Shown: positions 46,725-59,167 of the stretch, piece by piece
Numbering within the stretch: position 1 is the stretch's first letter
Layout of the letters: every line of letters starts with the position of its first letter
Assembly: GCA_033297205.1 (NCBI GenBank)
Contig: MU859070.1
Span: forward strand, 124,001-188,000
Length of the DNA stretch: 64,000 bases
Source of the DNA: Pseudoneurospora amorphoporcata
Lineage: Eukaryota; Ascomycota; Sordariomycetes; Sordariales; Sordariaceae
Direction of reading: 5' to 3'
Program-made: the position numbers and the translations under genes
The notes under the pieces: model-generated
Told to the model about the DNA's origin: nothing
Seen by the model: only the letters and a program-made list of their open reading frames with translations
Database searches by the model: none

Positions 46725-49700
46725 ATGCCCGCAGACAACGACGACTTTGATTTCAACGCCCTCAATGAGGAAGGATGGAAGGAGCAGGAAGCCCGCGATG
46801 AGGAGGCCATTCGCCAGATCAACAACAGCTTCGGCCCGGGTGGTAACGATGGCTTGACTGAGATGCTGGGGAACCTCCAGTCGGGAGGCGAGATCGATCA
46901 ACGAGGCAAGGCAGATGATGCCATCGACTTTGAGGATATCGACTTGAGCGACGAGGACGATCTACCCAACGACGAACCGAGCACTTCCGGAACCAGTGGC
47001 GAGCTGCCGAGCCTCATCGATGACGCCGGCACTAATGATGACGACGATCTCTTTGGCGGCGACCCCTCATCGCCCATGGATACGGCTCACGATGGTCTCA
47101 GATCCTCTCCACCGCCGCTCGACGCTGATGGCGATGTTGATGTCGATGCCAAAAAACGTCCGGATGATGCCGCCGGGGAGTCCCTTGAAGACCTCCGAAA
47201 CCTCAACTTTGACAATGACGAAGAGCCGGATGCGACAAACCAAGATCCCGACATTCCCCCGCCAGCGGAAACGCTCATCGACGCCGTTAAGCAACTCTTC
47301 CCCGGTTTTGAGGAGAACGCCATCCTGCATTGGAACGAAATATTAAAGCCCAAGAATGCCACATGGATCTCGAAGAAGCCCCCCAGGGCCCCCAAGCCTT
47401 TGATACCATCAAAACTCAGCCTGGAGTTGGATGCAGATCAGGAGAAGCAGTTCCGGATTCCCGGCCCTGCCACTGGCTCGGTTTGGCAAAGGATCAAGGA
47501 AGCGGAGGCGAGAGGTCTGTTTTGCCTCGAAGAGCCGGAGCCTTTGGAACAAACCGATCTGGAAGTATTCAGCTTGGACGACGAAACGGATTCGGAGAGG
47601 ATAGGTGGATACACCCTTCAGGACATAGCTACTATATGTCAGGACTGGGAACAGATGATCTTCTTGGGCGACAGTCTTGCGGCCGCCATAGAACCGGGAC
47701 CGCAGCCGAAACCTGACAACATGCTCATTAAGGATGAGCCTGATGAAGAGGCGGACTGGGATGCCATGTTCCTTGATGAGCCTGCTCCAAAGCGAAGAAA
47801 GATCGAGATTCCCAAAGGTCTTCCTCCAATTGCTCACTTTACGGCACCGAACTTGGACGAGTTCGAGCAAGTTACTTCGAAGCTGGGCAAGCGTGTCATC
47901 CTGGACATGAACGACCCCTACTTGCTGATAGACGACGTTGAATCTGAACGGTCATCTAAACGGCGAAAGACCCAACATAAGACGGTCCGCTTGGCGAACG
48001 GGAAAGCTGGGCGGGATCTTGCGCAACGATTCAACTTCTCCTCTGACGCTGCCTACGACGCGTTGAAGGAGAACAGCCAAAACAGGGTCCGGGCAACCCT
48101 GGCTACTATTCCTGTCGAGCACAGTTTGCCTGCGCAGAGACTATCCTGGCCTTATTACCGCGTTAAGCTCGCGGCAAGTGACCCTCATAGTTATCACCGG
48201 CCTCAGCTCCACCCCAAGAGGGATCTCCATGGTCACATCAGGTTTGACAAGCCTGCCATTCTTAAGCGGAAGACTCTTAAGGGTAAACGCGTCAGCGAGA
48301 TATTCAAGAGCACTCATGATCTCTCCCTCAACGACAACTCGACCGCTATTCTCTTCGAGTACTGCGAGGAAATCCCCACCGTTCTCTCCAACTTTGGCAT
48401 GGGACAGAAAATAATCAATTATTTTCGTCGAGCCAAAGGCGCTGATAACAGACCTGAGAAGCGTGAGCTTGGCGAGACGTGCATACTGATGCCAGAAGAT
48501 CGCTCACCCTTCGCCATCTTCGGCCACGTTCACCCTGGCGAGGTCGTGCCTACGCTTCACAACCACATGTTCCGCGCCCCTATTTTCAAGCATAACCCGA
48601 GGAATACAGACTTCCTGATTGGCCGTAGCAGTACCGGCCAAAAGGGCTCAACTTGGTACATCAGAAATATCGATCATCTTTACGTTGTCGGCCAAACTTT
48701 GCCCTCCATGGAGGTCCCAGGGCCCCATTCCAGACGTGTTACTAACATCGCCAAGAACCGTCTAAAGATGGTCTCATATCGCTTGCTTCGCAAGAGCGAG
48801 CATGTTACCCTTCATGATATTACCAAGCACGTAGCTGAGTCCAATGAGTCTCAGAATCGTCAAAAGTTGAAGGAATTTCTGCGCTTCAGAAAGGAAACAA
48901 AAGATTGGGCGCTGCCTGAAGGCGAAGAGCTAATGGCCGAACCGGCGATTCGATCTCTTGTTAGGCCAGAAGAGGTCTGTCTGTTGGACGCGATGCAAGT
49001 AGGCTTGCACGAGATCGAGAAGGGCGGCTACGATGCTACCGATTCCCTCAAAGACGATGACATTGGAATTGACGTGAACGATGAGCTCTCTCCAGATGCT
49101 CTTGCAAACAAGATGGCACCATGGAAGACTACCAAGGCATTCCTTGATGCCAGTCATGGCAAGGCTATGCTTGCAGTTCATGGCGCCGGCGACCCGACGG
49201 GCAAGGGACTGGGCATTAGTTTCCTACGGACGTCCATGAAAGGCGGTTACCTTGAGCAGCTCCAAGGACCAATGGCTACATCAGCTGATGCCATCGAGAG
49301 ACAGCGCAAAGCGAATGGTGGGCACATGTACAATGTCAAGAACCAGGACACACTCTACACGGAGGCTCTCACCGATATTTGGAACCGCCAGCGGGAGAGT
49401 CTTTTGGATTGCCAAGAACACGACGATGAAGATGTGCAAGAACAGGAGGATGAAGACGAGCGTTTTAACGTACAAGGGAGCCAAGTTGCGCAAACCCCCA
49501 TGGTCCAGGACGGTTTTAGTCAGATCAGTCAGAGCGCCACCAGCGCTCTTAACCAAAAGAAGAAGCTCGTAATTACGAGGGAGGTGAGGGATGAAAGCGG
49601 CCAAACGCGGACTGTGACGGAGGTAGTAAGGGATCCTGCCGTCATTGCTCAGTATGTCAAGAGGCGTCGCCAAGAGCAAAAGTCCGAGATTGAGTAAGTA

Positions 49701-50250
49701 TACCCACAAAGACTCGAAGAGGAACAAGTAACTGACTTCATTCGCAGTATCTACAATGTCAAGCTCACGGGAGACCAGGAGCGAGACGCCGTTATTCTCG
49801 AGCTGTACGTCATCCTCACCTACTATGCCTGAACAGGCCGCACACTGACATATCTTTCTAGACTCGACAAGGAACACGACCGTCTCATGAAGAATAAGAT
49901 GAGAACGATGAAGCGCGAGAGACAGAAACAATTGCAGCAGCGGCTCAAGAGCGGAGGAACTCTACCTCTCGATAACGACGACGGGTCGTTAGAGCCCTCG
50001 ATCGAGAAGGCCACCGGAACTACTCGCAGATGCGCAAACTGTGGGGCCAAGGGCCACATCAAGACGAACAAGAAGTAAGTTTTCCTCTATCTTCCATTGG
50101 TTTTCAGTCTTCTAACCCCAACCTTCCAGGCTCTGTCCGTTGCTCAATGGCTCGATGACCAAAGACCAGAACCAAGACGATGGCGCCTCTGGCGTCGGTT
50201 CGCCCAACCCGAACGCGCCGGTCGCTGCTAGTTTCATGAGTCCTAGCTAG
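46725..50250 (+). CDS. taf1: TFIID subunit 1 (TAF1)
   Basis: Exons 46725-49693, 49748-49804, 49862-50074 and 50130-50250 give 1,119 residues. TAF1 is the scaffold of TFIID in RNA polymerase II initiation. The acidic N-terminus (DFDFNALNEEGWKEQE...) matches the TBP-binding TAND region. The central DUF3591 core is recognised from FGHVHPGEVVPTLHNHMFRAP, TDFLIGRSSTG and YIRNIDHLYVVGQTLP. A zinc knuckle (CANCGAKGHIKTNKKLC) is split by the last intron, with its final Cys in exon 4. There is no bromodomain, as in other fungal TAF1 proteins. Short 3' introns were placed by phase and by the continuity of the helical KNKMRTMKRERQKQ segment. Confidence 0.95.
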
Positions 50251-50474
50251 TACGGTTGTGGTGGGTTTTCATCGCTTGGTTCTGGGTCTGTAACTGGAGC
50301 TGTCTGAAGAAGGCGCGATGGCTGTCTGCCTTCTTCATACGGGGATTGCTTCTCATGTAACTCGCGTGTCGTCCAGGACGAGGCATACGGCAAGGTGGTA
50401 AATAGGCAGTATATTGCCTGACATGGTTGGCGCGACGCTCTGTATAACGTTGGACAAGGGCGGGGGCGCTTTTT

Positions 50475-50478
<4 letters not shown>

Positions 50479-50516
<38 letters not shown>
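50479..50516. repeat. 38-base poly-T tract
   Basis: An uninterrupted run of 38 T residues about 230 bases after the TAF1 stop, flanked on both sides by GCGCTT. It may be simple slippage expansion or the poly-A tail of a retroposed sequence in the opposite orientation. Assembly length at such a run is uncertain. Confidence 0.9.
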
Positions 50517-50518
<2 letters not shown>

Positions 50519-52044
50519 GCTTGGCGTTTTGTGGTTGGCAAAAATCACGACGCATCACATCTTACATTTAACATCATAACAGCATCATTCTTCTCGTCCC
50601 CTTTTGACCGTTTCAAGCGCCATTATATTCGCTTCACGGTTTGGTCTGAGAAATCTGGTTGGGTTCAGTCCCCTCTTCTAGGCAGAACTAGGAGAAGGCG
50701 GTAATCACGGACTGAGAATAGGTAGTTAGTCGAGGCTACTATCATCGTTTACAGGGGGGCCATGCGTTGTTGCCCGATAAACATGATTTTCAAGCAGAGA
50801 TATAAGTTGGTTTGCGTTTGAGGGTCCGAGCAGGAAATTCGCGATGAAAAGTACGGGGGCACCAAAGAAACAGTGCTGAAAGGGCAGCCTCGTACCATTT
50901 TGGAACTGATCAAAGAAAAGTCATGGATATTTTCACGGAGTCAGGTCAGGCATAGTGGGCTTCATTTTTCTGTTCAGGGCCCTTGTTTATACAAACGGAA
51001 AGGTGTCGCCTTAGCTGAGGAAGTAGGTCTAGTAGACAAAGCGCTTCAGAGGCATTCAAGTTCATTGCACCATCCTTATTGTGACGGTTGTGATTTCTAT
51101 CGGTACATTGTCGGTTTACACTTGCACTTGTCTGTTGTTGCGTATGTATCATTCCAAGGCTACCTACCTCTACCGTATATGCTCGTGGAGTCCCTTTCAT
51201 CATGATTATTGATGTCGGAGATTGAATTTCCAACGTCTCGAGATCCCACGAAATTCCTAGACCAAAACAACATTCTGCCCACAACTTTGAAGAAACAACC
51301 AACCATTGACAGAGCGGCACTTGATGGGTCTTGCTACTAACTGTTGCATCTACGGTCAATGTCCCATCATACTTCTAGACTAGGCACCCAATGACGTTCC
51401 ATAAGCAGAGGTAGGTACCGTGACAGTAAGTACAAGCTGGATGGTTACGGTTACACAACTCGTGGGGTGGGTGAGAGGGCTAAAGAGAACTGAATAAGCC
51501 ACGGAGTCACCAAGCCACAATTTTCCAGAGCTACCACGAAAGCTCCCTGAATCAGATATGTTTCTCTAGATATATCAGTGGGTAAAATCACATCAATGGA
51601 GGTTTAAGGAGGTAGTTTGCACTTTGCAACCCATTGAGCAATGCCAGTACAAAAGCTCAAAAGGAAAAGTCGGGGCTGTACGCAAGAAGTCAACACGCTT
51701 CCTTTCCGTCGACTTGTCTGGACTAGAACACTTCAAGTGAGATATGAGGCGCAAAACCACGTGGGTACCATTAATATCGACTTAGAGATATACGGTTTGT
51801 TCCGATATATGGCTTGGCTGCGCCCTGCCCAACCTTAACGGAAGAGTGGAAGGCCGAAACGAAAGCCACAGTTTGAGCCGCACGCCGCGTCGAATCTAAC
51901 CATTCAGTGAACGTGTGGCCATGAGGTGTGACAATAAGCTGCCACACACCATGGTAGAGGGATTGCGGGAGGCTTGAGGGCTTGAGGTTGAGCAGTGCCA
52001 CAGAGCGGCGGCGAGTTGTGGGGGCAACCTGTCTGTTTCACAGA

Positions 52045-52064
52045 TTTTTTTTTTTTTTTTTTTT
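52045..52064. repeat. 20-base poly-T tract
   Basis: Twenty consecutive T residues in gene-free sequence, visible directly. Confidence 0.9.
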
Positions 52065-53415
52065 GCTTCGACGAAGTTCACATTTTTGTAGACCTGTCAT
52101 CCTTCTCTCCGCACGTGGCCTATTAGCCAGCAACTATGTGAGGTACCCACTCACCTCAGAAGAGGCGAGAGTTGGGTAGGTAAAAGATGAGTACCTATCC
52201 GCGGACCCAAGTTGAACATTGAATCTCGGCAGGTTAGTGGCAACCTTTCCAGCGCCAGTACTGCAGCTTCTTAAATAGCACGGTTGCCTCCTGATATGTG
52301 TGAATATGCGTAGAGAGGTATCTCATTGTAAAAGATGTATGACATCAGCGGCTCCCTCGCTTCCAGACTTCCTACCAGGCACATACTACTTTCAGCAGTA
52401 AGGAAATGGAGGCAACTGATGAAGCATCGTTGTACCAACAGAGAGAGAGAGCTGTAGCAAGAATGACCAATGGCCAGCAACCACTTGCATGGTGTATGGA
52501 GGGCAACTTGACTGCAGGTTGCCATGTGCTACCCTTGTCCCCGGTTGCTTTTTCAGGGAGCATTTGGCGTAGGTAGGTAGGTCCAGACTTTCAGACTTCC
52601 CAGCGCGGCTGTTTCAGTTTTAAAGGGAAGACAATCGCCAGGGCTGGTGCTAGTGGTTGTCTGAATAAGATCTCTATGGGATGTTCCGTCCGGCCTCGAC
52701 ACGGTCGTAAGTATCACCCAGGTGATGATCACCGACTTGGCGATCATCTGTGTGGTATGGATAGGAAACTCCTGGTTTCTCTCACTATCCAGACACTAGT
52801 TGACGCCGGAGAGTTTGAAGAAGATCATGCCGGAGCTAGGGGTATGGGAGTAGTACAGCAGTTAGAATATTCGAGTGTCATCGAATTCATTCTGCGTTAA
52901 TGATTCTACGGGATGAACGTCCACTGACGCTGTAATGCGTAGAACTGGGATCTTCAAATCCCGAATTAGCCATCGTTTTCTTGGATAGGTAGCATGCTTG
53001 GGCTGGGTATGTTGATGGGGGAAGACGATGAGGATTTGGAGAAAAGGTAACATTATGTTCCTCGTTCCGGCAGGCGGAAAGATGGGAATCCTCGAAATTA
53101 GTTGGAGAGATAATCTTGATAGGAGCAAATGTGGAAGGTAAACTCGAATGCAGGGTATCCAACGCCAGGGCCGGGTATCGGAACAAGAAGAGGGTGTATC
53201 AGGTAATAAGCGAGGAAAAAAGAAACTTATTTAGCGTAGTGGATGGCTGGATTGATTGATTGATGGACCATCGTGACACTGCGAAAAGAAGGGTGCTGAC
53301 AGTGTATCGAAGATTGATACAGCCCGTGCGGCAGTCGGCGTCGATGTGATGCACAAGATGTGCTAAGAATAGCTCGAAATAGACCAATCTTGGCGGGGCC
53401 GAGTAAGATTCCGAT

Positions 53416-53492
53416 AGTGGGCTAATTCTTGGCTTGCCCAATGAAAGCTTTTAGCCCACTTGGGCGCTTGTATCTCGACAGTGGGCTAATTC
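53416..53492. repeat. Three copies of AGTGGGCTAA in alternating orientation
   Basis: AGTGGGCTAATTC occurs at 53,416-53,428 and again at 53,480-53,492, and the exact reverse complement TTAGCCCACT lies between them at 53,451-53,460. Either direct copy can pair with the middle one to form a 10-bp stem. Function is unknown; it could be a protein-binding cluster or a remnant of a mobile element. Confidence 0.8.
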
Positions 53493-55022
53493 CAACCCAC
53501 GGCAGCGGGCCAATCAGAGGAGCGATATGGTGTGTTTCGTTTCGACCGGGGGGTTCGGTGCAGCGATGTGCATGTGTCACATCGTGAACCGTTGCAGTTC
53601 CTTGCGTCGTTGCACAATGACACGGTCCCGGTTCCGACAACCCGAGAGTAGAAGATGGATCAACAGCTCGCTTAGAATACTGGCTCGGCGTCGCTTTGTA
53701 GTGGAATTTTTGATGGACGGGGCTCGAATCCAGATTTTAGAAACATTCAGAAGACGGACCCGAGAGGTTAAGCAAAACAATGATGTCAATCAAGCAGGTC
53801 AAAGGCATCGAGTTATGACTCCAGCAATGTGGGTATGAATATGAATGACGAGAGTGTCGTAGGTTTCTGTATTCTACTTTTTCAAAGCTCCGGCCGGAGT
53901 CAAGTCCGTTACGGAAAGGGACTACGCGACGTCATCGGAGAGGTAGTCGAGGTACACTACAGCACGGATGCGGCTTAACGGTCGCAGGTCTGGCCCTTTG
54001 CTAGCGGCCTCCATGACCAGCTCGTCTTGATTTTCCCCTTTCTCCGTCTGGTAGATTGCTACCTCTACGATGAATCTTACCATCCTAACTTTGACATATC
54101 AATCTGTTTTGAACTCTTTTAGATTCCATGTGATGGAACCCTGCGTCTTCTCTCGGTGTCTCGGGTGTCTTGCATTGGCAATAGTTTTTCACATCCAATT
54201 AAGATGGGCAATGTCGTGATGTTCTGGAAAAGACAGTGCTTAAAATCGCACCCCCAGAGGCTGATGCTGCCTTGAAGAAATGGAAGGCTCAAACAGATGA
54301 TGGCTATGATCAAATCCGTAGTTTGAACTAGCACTGACTTGCCGTATAAGCGACCACCGAGAAATTTCACCGCGACTGGACAACCGAAAGAATCACATCC
54401 ATTTGGGTATTCAAGAACTTGCTCAAGATGCAGTAATTGTGTGTATGACGACTGTTCCTCCTAGATGAAACCTTGCAATATAGGTAGATCCCGTCAACAT
54501 GCCCGTGAGGCTTACAGCGGCAACTGGCGTCTGCTATGGCTAGGAAACTTCTGACATTCTTTTTTGTTTCAAGAAGAGTGTTTTGTAAGTTCGGCTCTCT
54601 GCAGGTGTAAATCTCAGCATGACAATTACTTGAGCGATACACACGCTCAAAGTTAGCGTTGAAATCTGGCGATACTGATACAGCTCCGAAGCGGAAGGAA
54701 TGTAGCGTTAGTGAATATTCAATGACATAAAACCCCGTGGTACCGAGCCGTCGATACAAAATCTTCCATACAATCAGCCCTTGTAGGTTTGTTAGTCTGG
54801 TTCTTGCCCCATATTTTCTTACCACGGGGGTTTGCAAGGCAGGACAGAGCTATCTACGCTATCTGATTGGCTAAAATCGCCTAATCTCAAGGAGAGAAAG
54901 AGTTGACAGCACATTTCAGCAACTCTCACACACATACTATTTATTTCGCCAGCTCATGGACCAGAATCACCCAAATCACTCGTATCAATCATCCCCATCT
55001 TCTACAACGGGTAAAGCTAGAG

Positions 55023-55066
55023 GGCATTCGCAGCGCACTTGCAGGGCATTTGCAGGGCATTCGTAG
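55023..55066. repeat. Four tandem 11-base units
   Basis: Units GGCATTCGCAG, CGCACTTGCAG, GGCATTTGCAG and GGCATTCGTAG lie head to tail. Each differs from the consensus by no more than a few bases. The 11-base period is close to one helical turn. Confidence 0.75.
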
Positions 55067-56895
55067 CGGCCTGCCCTGTCGAAAACCCTGTACCTATGTA
55101 CCGAGCTCACGAACTTACCAGGGCTCAAGTGTACGACTCGGAGGACGTCGTGGGCACAGCATGTTCGAAGTCCGAGACATCCCGGGGCGGGGCCGCCATA
55201 CTGTCTGTATAGTTACCTCTAGGTACCTGCCTGCATGTGGGGACGTCCACGGGCGTAGGTACCGGGTTGGGACGAACCGATTCGAGCATTTGGATGACCA
55301 GCATCGCCAAGTCGTTACACTGTAAGAGCGACTTCAACCTCGAGCTATGGCCAAGAAAGCATGTTTCGTAATAAACGCGCTGAGAATTGATTGAAAGGTG
55401 AAAGGAGAACCATACATCTTACCATCGCTAGTGCCGGTACAGCAATTCATTCTTTTCATTATCAGTGGTTGAAGCCAGGGTGAATGGTTGAATGGGTGAT
55501 CCCAGATCGTTCCGGCAAATTAGTTTTAGTGCAGGCTTTTGGATCTACATCCAGGCTGCGGAGCGAGGTTAGCTCGTTAGCCAGTTCATCGAGAAACAAA
55601 ATATTGCGTACCAGAGAACACTCGCTCGACTCGCTACGTGTCGTGGACCCTGGTCACACCCGTCAAAGAACGCAACCAAGAGGACACTTGGACGCAATCT
55701 TGGGCACAACTTTGAGAAAGACCCAGCGAGGAAGCATTTTGCTGGGAGGTGAAAGACTAGGTATTTTCGTACACATTGTGAGCGTTTCGAGAGGGTAAAC
55801 CGCAGGAATGTAGTACTTATTGTGCGGGTGGCTTGTAGTTGGGTTCGCCGCTCCAGAGAATGTTTGGGACGAGCTATGTTTCATCTGCAACGAAACAATC
55901 ACCTTCTCTACCTATCAACCTCGTACTCCCATCCAGGTCTTGCATACTTCTACTTCTCCAGGGACCTGGTGAAGTCGCGATGGCGTCCTTTGTCCTCCTG
56001 AAAGTCCAGACCTAGTAGACACGAGAGACAGGCGGGACTGTATTTCCTGTACACGGCTGTTACAGTCCCTGAAGCGAGATGGCGTCGGCTGGTTGACAGA
56101 AGGGTATCGACCAGTTGCGGGGTGTTTCGGCCTTTCACGTTCCTCCCGTCCAAACTTCAGGTGCAAAGAACAGCGGGACGTGCCAGACGGGCAGAAAGAA
56201 CAAATGGAGCTTGGCGGGGATGAGAGATGAAGGAGAGCCTAGTTGTCCGCCAAGACCTGACTCGTGTGTGTCCCCTGTGCCCCTCGACTTCCGCTTATTG
56301 TGATGCGGTTGTTGTAGGTGTCCCCTGGTGTGGTTTCCACCTTCGCTGCAGTAGGTAGGTAGAGGTAAGCACCCTCGCACCCAAGGGACCGGACCCTCCA
56401 CTACGGCACGGCAGTGGGTAGGTCAGTCCCGTCCCATCCCCCAGCCGAACTGTATGGCAGGAGGTGGTGCAGCGGTGGCCCCAGGCCCTGAGCTTTCCCT
56501 TCGCACACTCCCGTTGCTCGTCTTTCCCTCTTCCCCCAACCCCAACTTCCACTTACGTGTGAACGTGAAGTTGACGATCTATTATTAGAATCATCAAACC
56601 AGCCTCAACTGCATCGACCGGCGCCGCAAGGTACTGCAGTACTACGACGTTTTCAAACTTCTTTTGCATATCTAGATATTTTTTTATATCAAGATAGCAG
56701 CTGCCAACGAAGAGCTGTTGACCTTGCCGGTGGTGTTGACGACTTCTCTCTTTTAGCAGACGTCCTCCCCGAGTCCTCCATCATCAGCGACATACAGCTT
56801 CTGCATCAATCTTGTTTGTGTCTGGCCATCGCATAGGCCTTCTGCATTGCTTGTTCATTCACTACAAGCTTCTACATAGCACCAGTTGCATACAT

Positions 56896-57126
56896 ATGCC
56901 AATTGTGCCTCCACAACAACATCAGATCGAAGCGCTCCCGTCCCGATCCCGAGGACCGCACCCCCGGCGCATTCAGTCACAAGCATCCGACGACAACCCA
57001 ACTCCCCGTCGCGTCGCCTCTTACCACTTACACCTTCCTGTTTTGCCGAATCCATCGTGTCGATACCTGGCACAAGACACCAATTCCGTGGCCCCGGGAC
57101 AACCACATCTATCTGTACCCATCTAA
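56896..57126 (+). promoter_or_regulatory. Possible upstream ORF in the RLM1 leader
   Basis: An ATG at 56,896 opens a 76-codon frame that stops at 57,126, 31 bases before the RLM1 start. The product is Pro/Ser/Arg-rich with no domain. If the leader is unspliced here, this uORF would precede the main frame. An intron in the leader would remove it. Confidence 0.35.
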
Positions 57127-57157
57127 TCGCAGTGCTTCGCATTTACACCTCGCCAAG

Positions 57158-59167
57158 ATGGGCAGGAGAAAGATAGAAATCAAGGCCATTAAGGATGACA
57201 GGAATCGCTCCGTGTAAGCTTCCCACCCCAGTGGAAGATTCTCACATGTGCTGGTACTGACTGATGCTCCGGAACATACAGAACATTCTTGAAGCGTAAA
57301 GGGGGGTTATTCAAAAAAGCCCATGAGCTTTCCGTTCTGTGCTCTGTCGACGTTGCCGTTATTATCTTCGGCAACAACAAGAAGCTATACGAATATTCAT
57401 CCAGCAACATTCGCGATATACTACAGCGATATACTTATGTAAGCATACCCCGTGAAGGTTGCTTCTTTCGAGATCAGGTACTTACCATGATACACCGTGC
57501 AGCACGGAGGACCCAATGAGCACAAAGGCCCTTCTGATTTCAATGGCGGCGCCGACGACGATGACGACGATGACGAGAACGGGACCAATTCACAGGGGGA
57601 ACAACATATGATGTACCAACAAAATCCACCTGTTTCATATCCTTTCCTCCGCCATACGAGTCTTTCAGACTCACCTCCGGTACCAAACGGCGCGTTCGGG
57701 CCTCAGCCGGGACACCAAATGAGCCGCGCTCATACTCCTCAACCGCCATTCGTCGTCAATCGGCCACCATCCGTCAACGATATCCGAAGGTTGAGGCCCG
57801 GCCAGCCAGTCGTCCCCGCGGGAGTTGCCCAGGAACTTCAGAACAGGAGCGCCTTCGTGCCGTCACCTCCCATCTACAACCCGCAACCTCCTGCTACCAT
57901 AGCGCCTACTCATGGCCTTCCCACACAATTGCATCCCCAGTATCCATTCCAGCCGTCTCAGCCACCTGCTCATCCCATGCAACAGTTTGAGGACCAGAGG
58001 AGGTCGCCTCTTCCCCCGACTTTTGTCTCTCAACCACCGCCACACCCAGCACAGCGCCATTCTACGTCTCCGCCTGAACTACTGCACCCACACATGCCGC
58101 AGCAACAAGTACATCGCCATTCTGCCTCTCCTCAAGTTCACCAAGCCCAGCTTCCACAGCAGCCTCAGCGGCTACCGAGCGCAAATATGTCACCTCCTCC
58201 GCCACAACCAGCTCAACCACCTCAGCAGCAGCACCATCAGCAACATCAACAATCTCAACCCATGTCTAATCAAAACCTTCAACCTCCTGCACCGCCAAAG
58301 CCAGAGTCCATGGATAGACCACGCCGCCTGATCCCCTCGCTGAATACGTCGGTGAAGAACCCTGGACAGGGCAGTGTTTTTACCCCAATCGAACCAGAGA
58401 ACAAGTCTATTCTGTCTCAACATTTTGCCGCGTTCCGTCCGGATATTAAGTCCGAGTCGCCAAACAACCGGTCGCACTCTGTCGATGGCGGGCATGTGTC
58501 CAAGCCTAACACCTCTACACCATCTATCCAGCTCTCCAGCGCACATGGCCAAGGGTCAGTCCAGAGGACGAATTCATTGACGGCAATCTCACAATCGACG
58601 CTTCCCCCGCCATCCCGGGGGCCCCAACACCTACGGGTGGGAGGTGGACCATTGCGACCGCGGCTTAAGGTGCAGATTCCGGACGACTCGGATAGCGGAA
58701 GCGCTGCTGGGTCAGCAAATTCTCCTCGAGTTACAACAACAACGGACTCCGCTCCACAACCGCTAAAGACCGGCCCTGTACTTCCACCGCCGTCACCATC
58801 AGCCTCTAATTTACCGTCTGCAGGTGCCACAGGGCCACCTAATCCCTTTGCTCCTCGATCTAGTATTCAACACAACAACAATATGAACATCGACACTCCT
58901 GTGTCTGCCCTCCCATCTCGGTTCTTGGGCGATCTGCTGCCTAGTCCCAGCAGATTCTATCCCGAATGGGGGTATGGCATCAGCGGGGAGAGCAACACGC
59001 TTCCTAGCCCGTTGAACTTTGCCACGCCTGTTAACGGGACCGGGCCATCGTTCCTGAGAGACGACCCCACTCCACTGAAGAGGAAGAGCCCCGAAAGTAA
59101 AAGTACCGGGCCTGAAAATGACCCCGGGAACAACCACGACGCTAAACGAATGCGGCTCGAATCCTAG
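57158..59167 (+). CDS. rlm1: MADS-box transcription factor RLM1 (MEF2 type)
   Basis: Exons 57158-57213, 57282-57438 and 57503-59167 give 625 residues. Rlm1/RlmA is the nuclear factor activated by the cell-wall-integrity MAP kinase in fungi. The MADS domain fills residues 1-60 (MGRRKIEIKAIKDDRN, FLKRKGGLFKKAHELSVLC, VAVIIFGNNKKLYEY), with the MEF2-type I-E-I-x-x-I and K-G-L-F-K-K pattern rather than the SRF type. The first intron interrupts the DNA-binding helix after Arg-Ser-Val, a position I believe is common in fungal homologues. The rest is disordered: a poly-Asp run, then long Pro/Gln/His-rich stretches, with Ser-Pro and Thr-Pro sites suitable for MAP-kinase phosphorylation. It stands next to a 6.9 kb gene-poor upstream region. 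Confidence 0.94.

Larger units (their letters stand above)
50251..57157. other. Gene-poor region of 6.9 kb
   Basis: No convincing protein-coding gene is visible between TAF1 and RLM1. Frames up to about 156 codons (for example 54,367-54,837 minus) use non-ATG starts or lack any domain. The region has a 38-base poly-T (50,479-50,516), a 20-base poly-T (52,045-52,064), an inverted/direct repeat trio (53,416-53,492), an 11-base tandem repeat (55,023-55,066) and many TAGGTA/TACCTA words. The last several hundred bases are likely the RLM1 promoter and leader. Noncoding RNA or a large regulatory region is possible but not shown. Confidence 0.4.

Noticed and set aside
53700..53740. GGCTCGAATCC resembling a tRNA T-arm
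   Set aside because: No acceptor, D or anticodon arm can be drawn upstream.
54367..54837. 156-codon minus-strand frame in the gene-poor region
   Set aside because: Non-ATG start, no domain, and composition like the surrounding noncoding DNA.
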